NCBI GenBank assembly: GCA_947044365.1
Contig: OX345637.1
Span: 7,577,701-7,641,700, forward strand
Direction of reading: 5' to 3'
Source: Petrosia ficiformis
Lineage: Eukaryota > Porifera > Demospongiae > Haplosclerida > Petrosiidae
DNA length: 64,000 nucleotides
Shown: piece by piece, positions 1-23,170 of the stretch
Layout: every line of letters begins with the position of its first letter
Position numbering within the stretch: position 1 is the stretch's first letter
Program-made: the position numbers and the translations under genes
Notes under the pieces: generated by a model
The model's database searches: none
What the model was told of the DNA's origin: nothing
What the model saw: only the letters and a program-made list of their open reading frames with translations

Positions 1-10812
<10,812 letters not shown>

Positions 10813-10929
10813 TTTCTCTGAATATGTTAGCAATCACTGGTTGCTAGGTAATACTCCGTATACTTCAGTGCCATACTCCGTAAAACTTAAATTGATGGTG
10901 GGTGTGGCTGAACCCTCGTGGTAGTAGTT
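10813..10929. promoter_or_regulatory. Candidate bidirectional promoter, CFAP91 / COX15
   Basis: Only 117 bases separate the CFAP91 start codon (minus) from the COX15 start codon (plus). Both transcripts must start here or inside each other's first exon, so a shared promoter is likely. Two near-identical 'atactccgta' boxes (about 10851 and 10873) are visible. No TATA box placed clearly for either gene can be picked out. Confidence 0.6.
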
Positions 10930-13900
10930 ATGGCTGTATTACTGCTACAAACATCACAACAAAGCCTCAGTAATTACAGTAGGAGACTGATATTTGTAAG
11001 TTCAAATAATAAATAGTTTATGTTTGTTTATTGCATTAACTTTCAGACTGGACCTCGCAAGAGACACTTTCTCTCCAAATGTAAACAACATTGCTTGAAG
11101 AAAAGTTCCCAAAGTTTGCGAGTGCTCACAACCGAGGCTACTAATGGATCCTCCACAGGAGTTATTTCCAGAGGTCATAAGGTGGTTGGATATTGGTTGC
11201 TAGGGTGCTGTGGTATGGTTGCTGGATCAGTGGTTATTGGTATGTATTGATTTACCAAAATTACATCAGACTATTTCATTATACTATTGCTATGTATGTT
11301 TCTGTAAGAGATCTACAATGCTATTGTATGTATATGACATGTACACTATATAGTGCATGCAATTAGGATGTATCGAAAATATGAGTATATTGCACTTACA
11401 TGTACATGTATTTGTATAAGATATACTACATATTTGAGCATGTGTAAATATATTTGCATTCAATATACTAATACTATTGATAAGGACATGATCAATATAA
11501 TACAAACTTCATATGATAATATGTAACTTATGAATATACATGTTGTATTATACATGACCAATAGTCAAAGGGAGCAGGGGTGGTTTGGTGATTAAATACT
11601 GAGACTACTGGGTTCTAATTTCTAAGTTAGAACCCAGTAGTCCCAGCAGAAAGCAATGTTGTTGATTGCAGGGTTAAAAGTTCTAACCCTGCAATCAACA
11701 TTGCTTTCTCTTTTCTGGGGAAAAAAACATGGTTGTGTTTAGACTACATTATAATTGTTACTACTTATATGATGATGATAATTTAATGTTTAATTAACTG
11801 TTTCTCTTGTTATTGTCATTTTGAATCAGGTGGTATCACACGTCTAACTGAGTCAGGTTTGAGTATGACAAAATGGCATATTATTAAAGGAATGAAGCCA
11901 CCTTCCACTAGTCAGGAGTGGGAAGAAGAGTTTGAAAGATATAAGCAATTCCCCGAATATAAATAGTAAGTATGACTAATGATGTATCAATAATTGGAAT
12001 AATTATTATTAGCTCAAGATTCGATATCAGAATATTTGGATTGAGCCTGAGCAAGCCACACCTCTATGAATGCTCTCTGATCTTGCTTGCTTGCTTGCTT
12101 GAATGCTACTTCAATGAACGGGTACTGTATTCTATTTATTTGGTGTAATTCTTGCTTGCCCAGGCTTGCCCCTCTGTTGATTATAATTAATTTTTCTCTA
12201 GTTATTTTAAATCACTATTAATGTCTTTTTCAACATTAATTAAGGACTAGTTTTTAATGAAAATTAATGTTAATTTGAATGCAATGGAGTCTTTTTATAA
12301 AAGACGCCTAAGGCTTCATGGAAGTGTCCTTAAATGGAGATGCTCTTTATTAATAGGTTGATTAGTATACATATGTGTCATTTTTGACAAAGACAAGTGT
12401 CCTTATGGAGGTCACCGAGGCATTTTTAATTCATTTATAACTGCAATTTAATTTACGTTATATATTCTATTCTTACTTGTATCTTACTTCCAAGTGTCCA
12501 TAAAGACATCACTTTATCCGACTTCAAGAGGATATTTTACATGGAATATTTCCATAGAATGTGGGGGAGAGCAATTGGACTGACATTTGCTATCCCAGCT
12601 GCTTTCTTCTTAATCAAGAAATGGGTTCCTCAACATGTCAAACCAAGACTTGGTATATATGCAGGAATTATTCTATTCCAGGTATATGTATTGCATACAT
12701 GTGTATATATTTGACTTTGTTTGCAAAGAGGAATATTTTTGATCATAAGTTTGCATTTCAACACTTAGAATTTGGCTGTTTTGTAAAGAGAACCACTTTA
12801 CATATGCATTATCTTAACAGGCAGAATCAATAGTTTGTATATATGAAATCACCAGAACATTTTGTTGCAACATTTCAGTATTCCGAATAAAATAATATGA
12901 TTATTACTGCATGAAGATATTGCGATATGATAATAGTAATAGCATTGCTCAACTTCGTTTCACACATATAATTGAATGTACATGAATGGGATATTTGTCA
13001 TGCATAGAACTGTGTATTGGTATGCATGCTTGTGTGTACCACTTTCATGTATCACTACTACTAAAAAATAATTAAAAGGTTATCCTTGTAATAGTAACAA
13101 GATATATAGAGAAAAAAAGTATCCCTATGACTGCTTTGTGGTGTCCAGCATTCAGTAATCATGGCTAACGTTTTCATGCCTGAAACACATCAGCCTATTA
13201 TATTTATTATTTTGGTTATCTACTCTGCTTACCTTTTAAAGCACCTTGTAGAACTTAGAAATATATTTCAGGTAGAATAGCTAGCTATTAGTTCCAGTTG
13301 CTACATAAGCTACATAGCTTTCTTTCTGCTGGTCTGTAGAGCTTGAGCGTGCGTTCTTTTACATGTCACACCCATTAATTGACCGAGCACCCCCAGGAAT
13401 GACGTAACTTCCTTAACTACGTATACAACGCATAATCGCGTAACATATATATATAATTATATAGTTCGAATCCGTAGGAAAGCAATCATAGGGATGGCCT
13501 TATGGGCCATAAAAAGATTAGTTAGCTATACCAATTATTATTAATACAACATCTTACATTTCATTTCCCTTTATCCATATAGGGTCTTCTAGGTTGGTGG
13601 ATGGTGAAAAGTGGTCTTGAGGAAAAACCTCAACCTGATGATGTTCCTCGTGTTAGTCAGTACAGACTGGCAGCTCATCTTGGTACTGCTGTTATCCTGT
13701 ATGCATCCATGCTCTATACTACACTTGGTATATTAGCACCCCCACAACCACTGGTATGAAAGTTAACTTATGTGTGACTGAGGTGCAGAGTTGCATATAG
13801 ATGGAGGGTTGGTACTCTGGGATTCCCAAGATTAATTTGACTTCCATGCAGAATCAACCTTAGGGGATTCTTAAATTAGACATTTGTCTTTGAGAGAGCA

Positions 13901-15857
13901 CTGCTAGACTGATATCATGATAGCAAAATACATTTACATGTTCTATGTACAGTATGCATGTATACTTTTGCAAAACTATTCAACTGACATCAGCATACAT
14001 TATGTTTAATCTTCATTCATCTTTGCAATAAAATGCTGAGAGTGCAAACCTATAAAATATTATGTACCTTCCAGGCTAGTGGTCCAAAGCTGGGACGATT
14101 GAGAGGACTCACACATGGAACAGTTGCCATGACTTTCATCACAGCTCTTTCAGGTCAGGTAATACATTTAGTACATGTAAAAGCTTATGAAAATGTGACA
14201 TAATGTACAAGTACTTTTTTCGTATTTAATTTACCTTCTTACAAGATCAAGAAAAGTATCCTGAGTTCTGATAAAATTGTCTTCTTTGCCATCTTTAGAT
14301 ACTCTTCAGTGGTTCATAAGCCTGTGTAACTATTAATTAATGTAATAGTTTTCATTATTTTATTCATTACTAGGAGCCTTTGTTGCTGGGCTAGATGCTG
14401 GTCTCATTTATAATTCATTTCCTAAGATGGCAGAACAATGGATTCCCGATGACATTATGACAATGTCTCCTCGTCTAAAAAACTTATTTGAAAATCCAAC
14501 AACTGTTCAGTTTGATCACAGACTACTGGTAAGTTGTATCTCTCAAACATCTGTATCTGTACTGTTACAATGATGTGCTATAAGTACATGTATCTCCTGT
14601 TAATTATTGAATCTTTATTATTATAATGATGTGTTGTTCAGAAAAGTATAAGTACATGGTAACACTTGAGATGGAAAGAAAGAAAAAAAGAAAGACACCT
14701 GAGGCAAATGAAAAAAGGAAAATAAGTGGGATGTACATATATCTCCTATTAATGTAATGAAAACTAGTAAAGCTACTTGTTATGTAATAAATGTGTTGCT
14801 CATAGCATCTTTAATTGATATTACAGTAAAGCTACATGCATGGTATTGTAGTAATGATATGGAAGAGCATCTAAATTCTGTTCATATTCATGATAACCTC
14901 ACAAATTAGACTGTATAATTATGAACGTACTGCAACTTGGTAATGAAGCAATGATTTGAAATTTGATATACACCAACAAGAATGGAAAGGATCATTAAAT
15001 GAAAATTATAGATTAAAAGATTATTGGTCCTTCCAAACTAAAGTTACTTAGGTCAAGAAGAACATGAATGAGCTTTAGTTATGCACCTGACTCGGAAATC
15101 AAGACATTCTGTGTTCAAATTCCAGGGCTGGTATATATATATATATATATATTATTTTTTTATTTTTTGCAAATTGCAAGCTCTTCACTACTATGAATAT
15201 TTTTCCACAGGGTTCTTCAACACTGGTGTTCATTTTAGGCACATGGATGTTAGCCAGAGGTGTGGGGTTACCCCGAAGAGCTAGATTAGCAGCAAACTGT
15301 ATGGCTGGAATGGCTTTTGTGCAGGTGTGTACATACTCATTACCTTTGTGCAATTTAAAATTTAAATGTTTTTGGTGAAAATAATTAGAGAAAGATAAAA
15401 CATAATTATGTTATAGAATTATATAATTATTATTATAACTATTGTTATACATGATTTTGACTTTTATGAGTTCATTTATAATTATAACTATGTACAGCAC
15501 TAAGATCTGCAAATGCTACACAGAATAACAGTTCTTGCAGTTCTGTTTACACTACTGCAAAAAGTATGGTTTCAGACTATCTATCAAATGTAATAAGTTT
15601 TGACATTGCTATTCCAAGTGCTTACAACTCTATAATATAATGAGGACCATTCAGGAACCATTCTTCTGTGTAGCAAAAAGAAGCTATTACATATAGTGTT
15701 TATATGACTATTTCTTCAGGTTGGTCTTGGAATCAGTACTCTTCTATATTATGTTCCCACTCACTTGGCAGCAGCCCATCAATCAGGATCACTGGCTCTT
15801 TTATCATTTGCTATTTGGTTGATGCATGAACTGAGAAAGAAAATACCAAAAATGTAA
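10930..15857 (+). CDS. COX15: COX15, haem A synthase
   Basis: Mitochondrial inner-membrane enzyme that converts haem O to haem A for cytochrome c oxidase. Nine exons: 10930-10995, 11047-11239, 11830-11965, 12495-12681, 13583-13753, 14075-14153, 14374-14528, 15211-15324, 15720-15857; every junction keeps frame, giving just under 380 residues. The N-terminus is basic and Ser/Gln-rich, as expected for a mitochondrial presequence. Family landmarks are [13 protein letters not shown], the four histidine sites ([29 protein letters not shown]), [20 protein letters not shown], and paired membrane segments around them. Nothing appears to be missing. Introns hold a hairpin pair, a family B MITE and a family A MITE. 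It shares a short divergent promoter region with CFAP91. Confidence 0.97.
11603..11709. repeat. Two adjacent strong hairpins in COX15 intron 2
   Basis: Bases 11603-11642 form a perfect 16-bp stem (GACTACTGGGTTCTAA and its complement) with an 8-base loop. Bases 11648-11709 form a second stem of about 26 bp starting AGAAAGCAATGTTG, interrupted only by a 3-base bulge. They are side by side and differ in sequence. They could be a tiny snap-back element or a palindrome-driven rearrangement. Confidence 0.75.
13105..13515. mobile_element. MITE family B copy in COX15 intron 4
   Basis: Same orientation as the copy at 8950. It runs from 'gtatccctatgactgctttg' to 'aaagcaatcatagggatggc' and 'gggccataaaa', with the internal 'cattaattgaccgagcaccc' block. 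It lies wholly within the intron. Confidence 0.8.
14871..15078. mobile_element. MITE family A copy in COX15 intron 7
   Basis: Begins CTAAATTCTGTTCATATTC and ends with 'gaatgagctttag'. It keeps the 'aatgaagcaatgatttgaaa' interior but is shortened to about 208 bp compared with copy 1. Confidence 0.7.
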
Positions 15858-16185
15858 CTTTGTACATGCAATAATTATTGTAGTTGTATTCAATCTTCGA
15901 TAAAATTAAAATTAAATGAAATGTGGGTGTGCACTTAAAATTTACTCTGATAGAAATTTATTTTTTGTGTCATATTTGAAAGTTTGAAAATACATCATTC
16001 TTGTTTTACTGCAAATAGAACTGGTGTCATGAAATAGAGAGAACTCCACTTCCTGAGTCTTGATCTGAACTTCCGAAGAATGCACAATACAATCAGAGTT
16101 TCGCTGCACATGCAGGGATGTTATAATTAACTCTCGAAAACGTAATTCAAATTGGAATTTAATGATATTATGATGGAATACATTT

Positions 16186-16627
16186 TTATGGCCCGTAGGG
16201 CCATCTCGCTTTTCCACGGGTTCGAACTATATATTATTGTGTCATCTTCGCGACTATGCGTTGTATACGTAGTTAAGGAAGTTACATCATTCCCGGATCC
16301 CGGGGGCTCGTCAATTAATGGGTGTGGCGCGTAAAAGAACGCACGATCAAGCTCTACAGACCAGCGAAAGAAAACTGTGTAACTTACGTAGAAACTGAAA
16401 CAAATAACTAGCTATCCTACCTGAGATATATTCTTCAAGTTCTCCAAGGTTCTTTAAAAGGTAAACAGAGTAGATAATCAAACTAATAACTATAAAAGGC
16501 TGATGTGTTTCAGGCATCATAAAGTTAGCCATGATTACTGAATGATGGACACCACAAAGCAGTCATAGGGATACTTTTCTCTTCACTTAAGTTTGTAAAG
16601 CAATCATAGGAATGTTTTTTTTCTCAA
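16186..16627. mobile_element. MITE family B copy, inverted, downstream of COX15
   Basis: Opposite orientation to the copies at 8950 and 13105. It starts 'ttttatggcccgtagggcca' and ends with two nested terminal motifs, 'gcagtcatagggatac' and 'gcaatcataggaatg'. Between COX15 and this element (15858-16185) I see only 3' UTR and flank. Confidence 0.8.
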
Positions 16628-16810
16628 TATACACTTGGCTCTTCCTCATAATTCTAAAGCAGTTGTTCTACTTCAAAACATAACTTACATCATCATTTCA
16701 CTGTCTTAAAACAAATGTTTTGATTAGGGAGGCTAGAGCCCCTCCACCCCTTTGACACAACATATCAAGTATGTATGAATTTGATTTTCAAAAAAAGTTC
16801 GGAAGTTGCA

Positions 16811-17637
16811 GATATTACGCAATTACGCAATTACGCAATTTACGCAGCAATTACGTAATTACGCAATTACGCATTTACTCAGCAATTACGCAATTTACGC
16901 AATTACACAATTACGCAGCAATTACGCATTTACGCAGCAATTACGCAGTTACGCAGCAATTACGTAATTACGCATTTACGCAGCAATTACGCATTTACGC
17001 AGCAATTACGCAATTTACGCAGCAATTACGCAGTTATGCAGCAATTACGTAATTACACATTTACGCTGCAATTACGTAATTAAGCATTTACGCAGCAATT
17101 ACACATTTACGCAGCAATTACGCATTTACGCAGAAATTACGCAATTACGCAGCAATTACGTAATTACGCAATTTCGCATTTACGCTGTAATTACGCAATT
17201 TATGCAGTTATGCAGCAATTACGTAATTACGCATTTACGCTGCAATTACGTAATTAAGCATTTACACAGCAATTACGCATTTACGCAGCAATTACGCAAT
17301 TTCGCATTTACGCAGCAATTACGCATTTTACGCAGCAATTACGCAGTTATGCAGCAATTACGTAATTACGCAATTTCGCATTTACGCGGTAATTACGCAA
17401 TTTACGCAGTTATGCAGCATTACGTAATTACGCATTTACGCTGCAATTACGTAATTAAGCATTTACGCAGCAATTACGCAGTTACGCAGCAATTACGCAT
17501 TTACGCATTTACGCAGCAAATACGCAATTACGCATTTACGCAGCAATTACGCAATTTACGCAGCAATTACGTAGTTACGCAGCAATTACGCATTTACGCA
17601 GCAATTACGCAGTTACGCATTTACGCAGCAAATTTTT
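16811..17637. repeat. TTACGCA minisatellite, left block
   Basis: About 830 bp of short units built from ATTACGCA, TTTACGCA and GCA spacers, for example ATTACGCAGCA, with occasional palindromic ATTACGTAAT variants. Mixed unit order gives a rough composite period near 20 bp. Open frames across it encode only repeats such as NYAFTQQLR and are not genes. The array ends directly at the 3' tail of the retroelement and continues on the same strand beyond it at 21055. Confidence 0.95.
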
Positions 17638-20600
17638 ATTTTATTTTATTTTATTATATAAAACAATGCAATAATAAATAAATAAATAAATAGATACAAA
17701 GATAAATAAAATTAAATAAAAATAAAAATAAAATAAAATAGTGGACATGTACATAACTAGGTATTGAGAAGTCAGTTAATTAGATGACCTTCGGCAAGCT
17801 GAAGGTCAATCGGGTATTCATTGGCTGGATGGTGTCGGGATGATCTAGCTCCCCTAATAGACATAATAGAGGCTCTCAAGAGTGCAAAACTTAATCTGCA
17901 TCTTATCCAATTCAAAGTCACAGCATAGGAGGCTTCTCTTTTTTCAGCTATCATTGATGCAAGTCTTTTGTAAAATGTTGTTGCAGCACGTCCCATTCCA
18001 CCTGTTGTGGACAACACCAGTGGTGTGAAAGTTGCATGTTCAATCTCCCGCACTCGTTGATCATATTGCCTTCTCTTTTCTTGCTCATGCTTGCGATATA
18101 TGGATGAAAGGGAACCGTGACGATTTGATTGGGCGCTAGGGTTGAATACCCTTACATCAACAAATGCCTTTTCAAATCTGCCCCCCCAGAATCCATACAT
18201 TGCAACATCAAGTCGAGCACTGTCTTCAGTGATGGCAGAGCGGTAAGACAAGGACTCTCCTGAAAGCGGTTGCAGGTGGGGTTCAGTTGTCACTCCATGA
18301 CAAACTTCAGTCAGCAGCATGGCAGTGATATCTCTCACTGCTGGGAAGCCTCCTGTTTTGCATGTCAGAGCATGTTCAACATTGAATGGATATCCACAGC
18401 TACAGTGAGATGGCAAATTCTGTAGAGGCCAACCATATCTGAGGGAGAGGCTGTCTCTGAAAGCAGGTTTTGGCAAAGCAAAGCCATGCTCAATGATGGG
18501 GAGTGCTGTAAGCCAGGTAGAGGCTCCCTTTTCCTGGGAGAGTTCGATAGAACGTTGGAGAGGGATCGATAGATTACGTTGAAGTTCTTTCGCATCTTCC
18601 TTCTGCTTTGTGTATTTAGCATGCTGGATTGTCTTCTTAATGCTCTGCTGAACTGAATGGCAATCACCCAACTGATGGTCTTGATTGATGATTCTGTCAA
18701 CAAGTGGGGCACTGATTTGCTGTGAGGCTGCTCGCTGTTCTTTTTTTGAGGCAGTAGGATTCATCAGGCCCAAACCACCAAGTCGTGCTGGTAATGCAAA
18801 CATTTCTCTCATATATTCACCTGGTGCAGGTTGTCCTGTGAGTGCTGGAATAAAGTGTGAGTGGATTGCCCTTTCCAAAGGCTCCAATACACCATCCAGT
18901 TGGTCTTCTTCCCAATCAATTACCCTTAAAAGGTAATTCCATTTTGAAGATAGTCCATGAGTAAAAGCAGCATATGCTGCATGTGGTTGGGTTTCGGCAA
19001 TTTTGCTGAGCCGTTCCACTTCATTTGTCCAATTTACCACTCTTCTTTCCACATACTGACGCACAAACGAAGAGGTACCTACTGCTCCACCCAGGTAGCG
19101 CTCCCCTTCAGTCGAAATTACTATTCCAGTACCTTTAAATACCTCTTTTGCAGCCTCAACATGATGTGGCTTTGCTAGAACATGTGTCTTGGAGCTGTTC
19201 GGAAAGTATCCATACATTGGACCAACCTCGGCCAGAAGATCCCACCACCTCCTGAGTCTCTCTAGGCTCGATCCAGCAGCAGAATCATCCGCATACCATA
19301 TTTGCTTGGCAATACCATCCAATCTGCGGATCAATGGCTGGGTCCCAATGGCGTACATAGCCATGGCTAACGGGTCCCCTTGTGTAGTCCCTTCTTTAGA
19401 TAGTATGCAATGTCCATCAACAAACAGCTGCGAGTTATTACGATAAGTGTTAACAAGGATGTGTGACAGAGCAGGACAGACTGTTCTACAATTAAGTAAT
19501 GTCACCTGTCTGTTCAAGCAGTTGAATGCATTTGATGCATCTACCAGTATCAACGCCTCAGTATCTTCATCTAACAAAATCTGTTCCACTGCATGGACGG
19601 CTGCCTCACACCCAGCATCTTGACCAGCGCATAACTGGATTGCACCAACTGCATCCTGCAGATCAACTTTCACCACTTTCATGACTGCCTTTCCAATAAT
19701 CCTTCGCATTACTTCTCCTATCCCTATAGGGCGAACTCCAGGGCACTTATTAAGGGGAATCAGACGACACGAAGTGTAGGCCTGCAAAGTAGATGGATCA
19801 AGGAATGTAGTGCAAATTCTTCGAGCTACTGCAGCTATGGCCTCGCACAAGTCATTGGACTTTTGCCGGAAGGCAGTACATAATCATCTCCAACTAAGTG
19901 CATCAAGTCCAGAGGGTCCAGCTGCCCCTTGAGTGTGAAGAGCAGCAACCCGAATGGATTCACTGGTAATGTTGTCAAAAATAACAGGGTGGAAGCTGTC
20001 ATTGTCTATATCTCCTAGTAGAGCTTCCAAATGTGCTGGCCTTGGGTCCGGGTGTTTGTCATTCAAGATATCTCTGACAGTCTTTCCTGATGTTTCTTCA
20101 ACTGTTTCGTCTAAGCTCAAAAGACCTATGTCAGAGTTATTGGACAAAAACTTCAGAGCAGCTCTTACACGCCCCTCTAGAATCATTTTGGAAAATCTGC
20201 GAGCTGTTAAACCAACGTCTGCTGTATGTCTTCTAGATGATTGAGAGTTAACAAGTGACCTCTGCAGAACTCTTCCTTCTTTAAGAAGGTTTGTGATATC
20301 TCCTTTCTCCCAAAGGCTTAATCTGCGCCAAAGACAGGAGATGTGTTCATGTGTTTTAGATTTGGCACGAGGTTTTTGGAGCATTAGAGAAGGTAGGGTC
20401 ATGGCAGCTTTCAATGCAATAACTTCCAGGTCAGATTCCTGGGCAAAAGCATTGAAGAGACGAGTAAGCTCAGCTACAAATTGCTTGCCACATGCCCCAG
20501 ATGGAACTTTAAATAGGTTAGGTCTCCAGTGAACCACTTGAGCATAGGCACTGTCAATCGCTTTTGTAAATTCATCTTCTGATAGATCTCCCCATGATGA

Positions 20601-21054
20601 AGACATTTTTGATACTGGTTTAAACGATGGAAGAGTTTGTGTCACATTCATACTTGTAATAGCTGTGTCGATCTCGTTAACACCGCCATCCATTATGGCG
20701 CTAGCGTTTACACCTCCTGACTCAGCAGTGGAGATATTCAGGGCATCTTGAGAGTCAACAACATTATCTCTGTTAGTTATAACCAGTGTATCAATACTTG
20801 GGTGAGATGATGGACAAGGTCCATCATCAACTACGGACATAGAAACAGGAGCGAGGGCGATGTTACAGCAGTAGCCCTTACGGGATGGTAGACAGTCAAC
20901 ACAGGGTCTATCCGACTTGACACAGAAGCAGGACATACAGCGCCCACTACCATTACACCGGCAGCACACAGGCATATATATAGCCTCCAATAACTGTGTA
21001 TTTGTCACCTTATATTCTTAACTTTCTTTCTTAACTTCTACCTCGGCTCGATCA
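17638..21054 (-). mobile_element. Non-LTR-type retroelement inside the TTACGCA array
   Basis: The element runs on the minus strand from about 21054 to about 17638. It has a short 5' leader, one long reading frame broken by a single stop, and a 3' UTR of about 130 bp ending in (AAAAT)n-like repeats that abut the minisatellite. No long terminal repeats are seen. Array units of the same orientation flank both ends, which suggests insertion into a pre-existing array. Exact ends and any target duplication cannot be set because the flanks are repetitive. Confidence 0.8.
17772..21008 (-). pseudogene. Reverse transcriptase / endonuclease reading frame with one internal TGA
   Basis: One frame of about 1,077 codons, interrupted only by TGA at 19884-19886; codons on both sides are in the same frame. 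The N-terminal part has a Cys-rich knuckle (CCRCNGSGRCMSCFC, then CVDCLPSRKGYC). After the stop come reverse transcriptase motifs: RPIGIGEVMRR, LILVDASNAFN (motif A), TTQGDPLAMAM (B), WYADDSAAG (C, YADD at 19284-19295), FPNSSKTHVL and YLGGAVG. Next is a CSCG..HALTC zinc-knuckle-like motif at about 18358-18402. Then ARLDVAMYGF..AFVDVRVF has the spacing of a restriction-like endonuclease (RLD, about 16 residues, then D). This order suits non-LTR elements of the R2/CRE-like kind with a C-terminal endonuclease; the exact clade is uncertain. The stop could be a CGA-to-TGA change or a read-through point. Confidence 0.85.
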
Positions 21055-21768
21055 ATTACGCAATTACGCATATTATATTTCAGTCAACGCAATTACGCAT
21101 TTACGCAGCAATTACGCAATTTACGCAGCAATTACGCAGCAAGTACGTAATTACGCATTTACGCATTTACGCAGAAATTACGCAATTTACGCAGCAATTA
21201 CGCAGTTACGCAGCAATAACGCAGAAATTATGCAATTACGCATTTAAGCAGCAATTACGCAATTTACGCAGTAATTACGCAATTACGCAATTACGCATTT
21301 ACGCAGCAATTACGCAATTTACGCAGCAAATACGCATTACGCAATTACGCATTTACGCAGTAATTACGCAATTACGCAAATTACGCATTTACGCAGTAAT
21401 TACGCAATTACGCATTTACGCAGAATTACGCATTTACGCAGTAATTACGCAATTACGCAATTACGCAGCAATTACGCAATTACGCAGCAATTACGCAATT
21501 TACGCAGCAATTACGCAATTACGTAATTACGCATTTACGCAGCAATTACGTAATTACGCATTTACGCAGCAATTACGCATTTACGCAGCATTTACGCAGC
21601 AATTACGCAATTTAGGCAGCAATTACGCATTTACGCATCAATTACGCATTTACGCAGCATTTACGCAGCAATTACGCAATTTAGGCAGCAATTACGTAAT
21701 TACGCATTTACGCAGCAATTACGCAATTTACGCAATTACACAATTACGCAGCAATTACGCAATTTATC
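21055..21768. repeat. TTACGCA minisatellite, right block
   Basis: About 715 bp of the same ATTACGCA/TTTACGCAGCA units, on the same strand as the left block. The first 40 bp are interrupted by 'tattatatttcagtca'. Unit variants such as 'tttaggcagca' repeat locally (21611 and 21681), showing recent duplication within the array. Confidence 0.95.
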
Positions 21769-22039
21769 AAATATGATGTCTAATATCTGCACAAAAAAGG
21801 TTTGGAAACCTAATTTAAAATATTTATTTTGCTTGTTTGTAAATCAATTAGACCATATAAGGAAATTGAAACTGCAATTATTGGATTATAATTGGTAGTA
21901 TAATAAGTACATGTACCTTGTATGTCACCATGCAGTCATAAGAAGCTACACGACTAATTAAATTAGAATTTCCATTTCCATTATTGCTTGCAACTGTACT
22001 AACAAATGAATTAGTTATTTAAAAATTTTATTTTTGCAG

Positions 22040-22791
22040 TGTAATTATTAATTTTTTGCACTATTATGTTACAGTAAGAATGATAATGCAAAAGTACAAC
22101 TACAAACACAACTTAAATTCTTAAGATAATCAACCACAAGACTGATAACAAAAAATAATCTGTCTTGTTGTAGGAAAAAAACATTGCTGGTATATAACAG
22201 CAATCATTAAATTATTAATTTCTTAATACTACTCAATCCTAGAGAGGATTGAGTAGTTCTTTATTAAAACAAGTTCTGAAAAATGCTTGTGCCAAAACAT
22301 TCTGTTTCCAGAAATTACTTTAATATATATTTTTTAAAACTACAAAGGAAAGAGAGTTATCAACCCTCGCCAATGTAGGCGAAGCAGAGGGTTACTGTAA
22401 TCTGGTGTTCTGTCTGTCTGTCTGTCTGTCTGTGTTTGAACAAAATTTCTTTTGAATTAACAACATTGGGACTTCGATCGAGCTACCAAAAGGCGTGAAA
22501 TTATACAAGGATCAAAATAAAAGACAACCTTTTTCTAAAACCTTTCAGTTATAAAGTTATGACAATTTTTACAACTTTCAGAAGACTTCTGGTAGCAAAT
22601 GAGTACATGGAAACATAATTCATCTTGTTTGAAGGCTATTGCTGTCGAATCACAGCTTGAAATCAAGTACAGTTGAAGTAGCTGGCTCTAAGCTTTCTGC
22701 CATGACTGTCAATTTCTAGCAAAGGATTTTAACCACTCGCTTCTTACACTAGAAATTATGTGCTCTTGCTAGGACTGGAGTGTAAGTTGTA

Positions 22792-22824
<33 letters not shown>

Positions 22825-23170
22825 AGTGTAATAGTTATAATCTCAGTATAATAATCAGTCATGTATAGTATGCAATTATTTTCTTGTTACCAGTCATTCT
22901 TATTTCCCAATCACACTTGTGGTGAGGGTTCTGCACTGTCAGCGCATTCATTACTTTAGTAGGTTTCTGGTATCTAGAATCTATTACTTCTATATATGCA
23001 TTTGTAAATACAATATTACCACACGTACATGTATTTCAATTTGATGTTGAAAATCAGTAATCAATGAATAATCACATGTTGTTGTATTCAATTGGACTAT
23101 ATATGTATATACATGTAATCAGCTATAGCACAACAGGTCTGCACTTCAGACTAATCAAAAGCCATGATTT
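22040..23170. repeat. About 1.1 kb dispersed repeat, copy 2
   Basis: Counterpart of 6985-8065. It includes the perfect ACTACTCAATCCT hairpin (22228-22257), the 'taaccctcg...gagggtta' structure with (TGTC)n, and 'actaatcaaaagccatgat'. It lacks the gene-derived segment seen in copy 1 and has about 100 bp not present there near 22600. No gene is visible. Confidence 0.75.

Noticed and set aside
16771..17681. Long plus-strand open frames over the TTACGCA array
   Set aside because: They encode only short-period repeats (NYAFTQQLR-like) produced by the minisatellite and have no other coding sign.
16811..21768. CRISPR-like array
   Set aside because: Units are short and degenerate, without unique spacers of fixed length, and the context is a eukaryotic genome.
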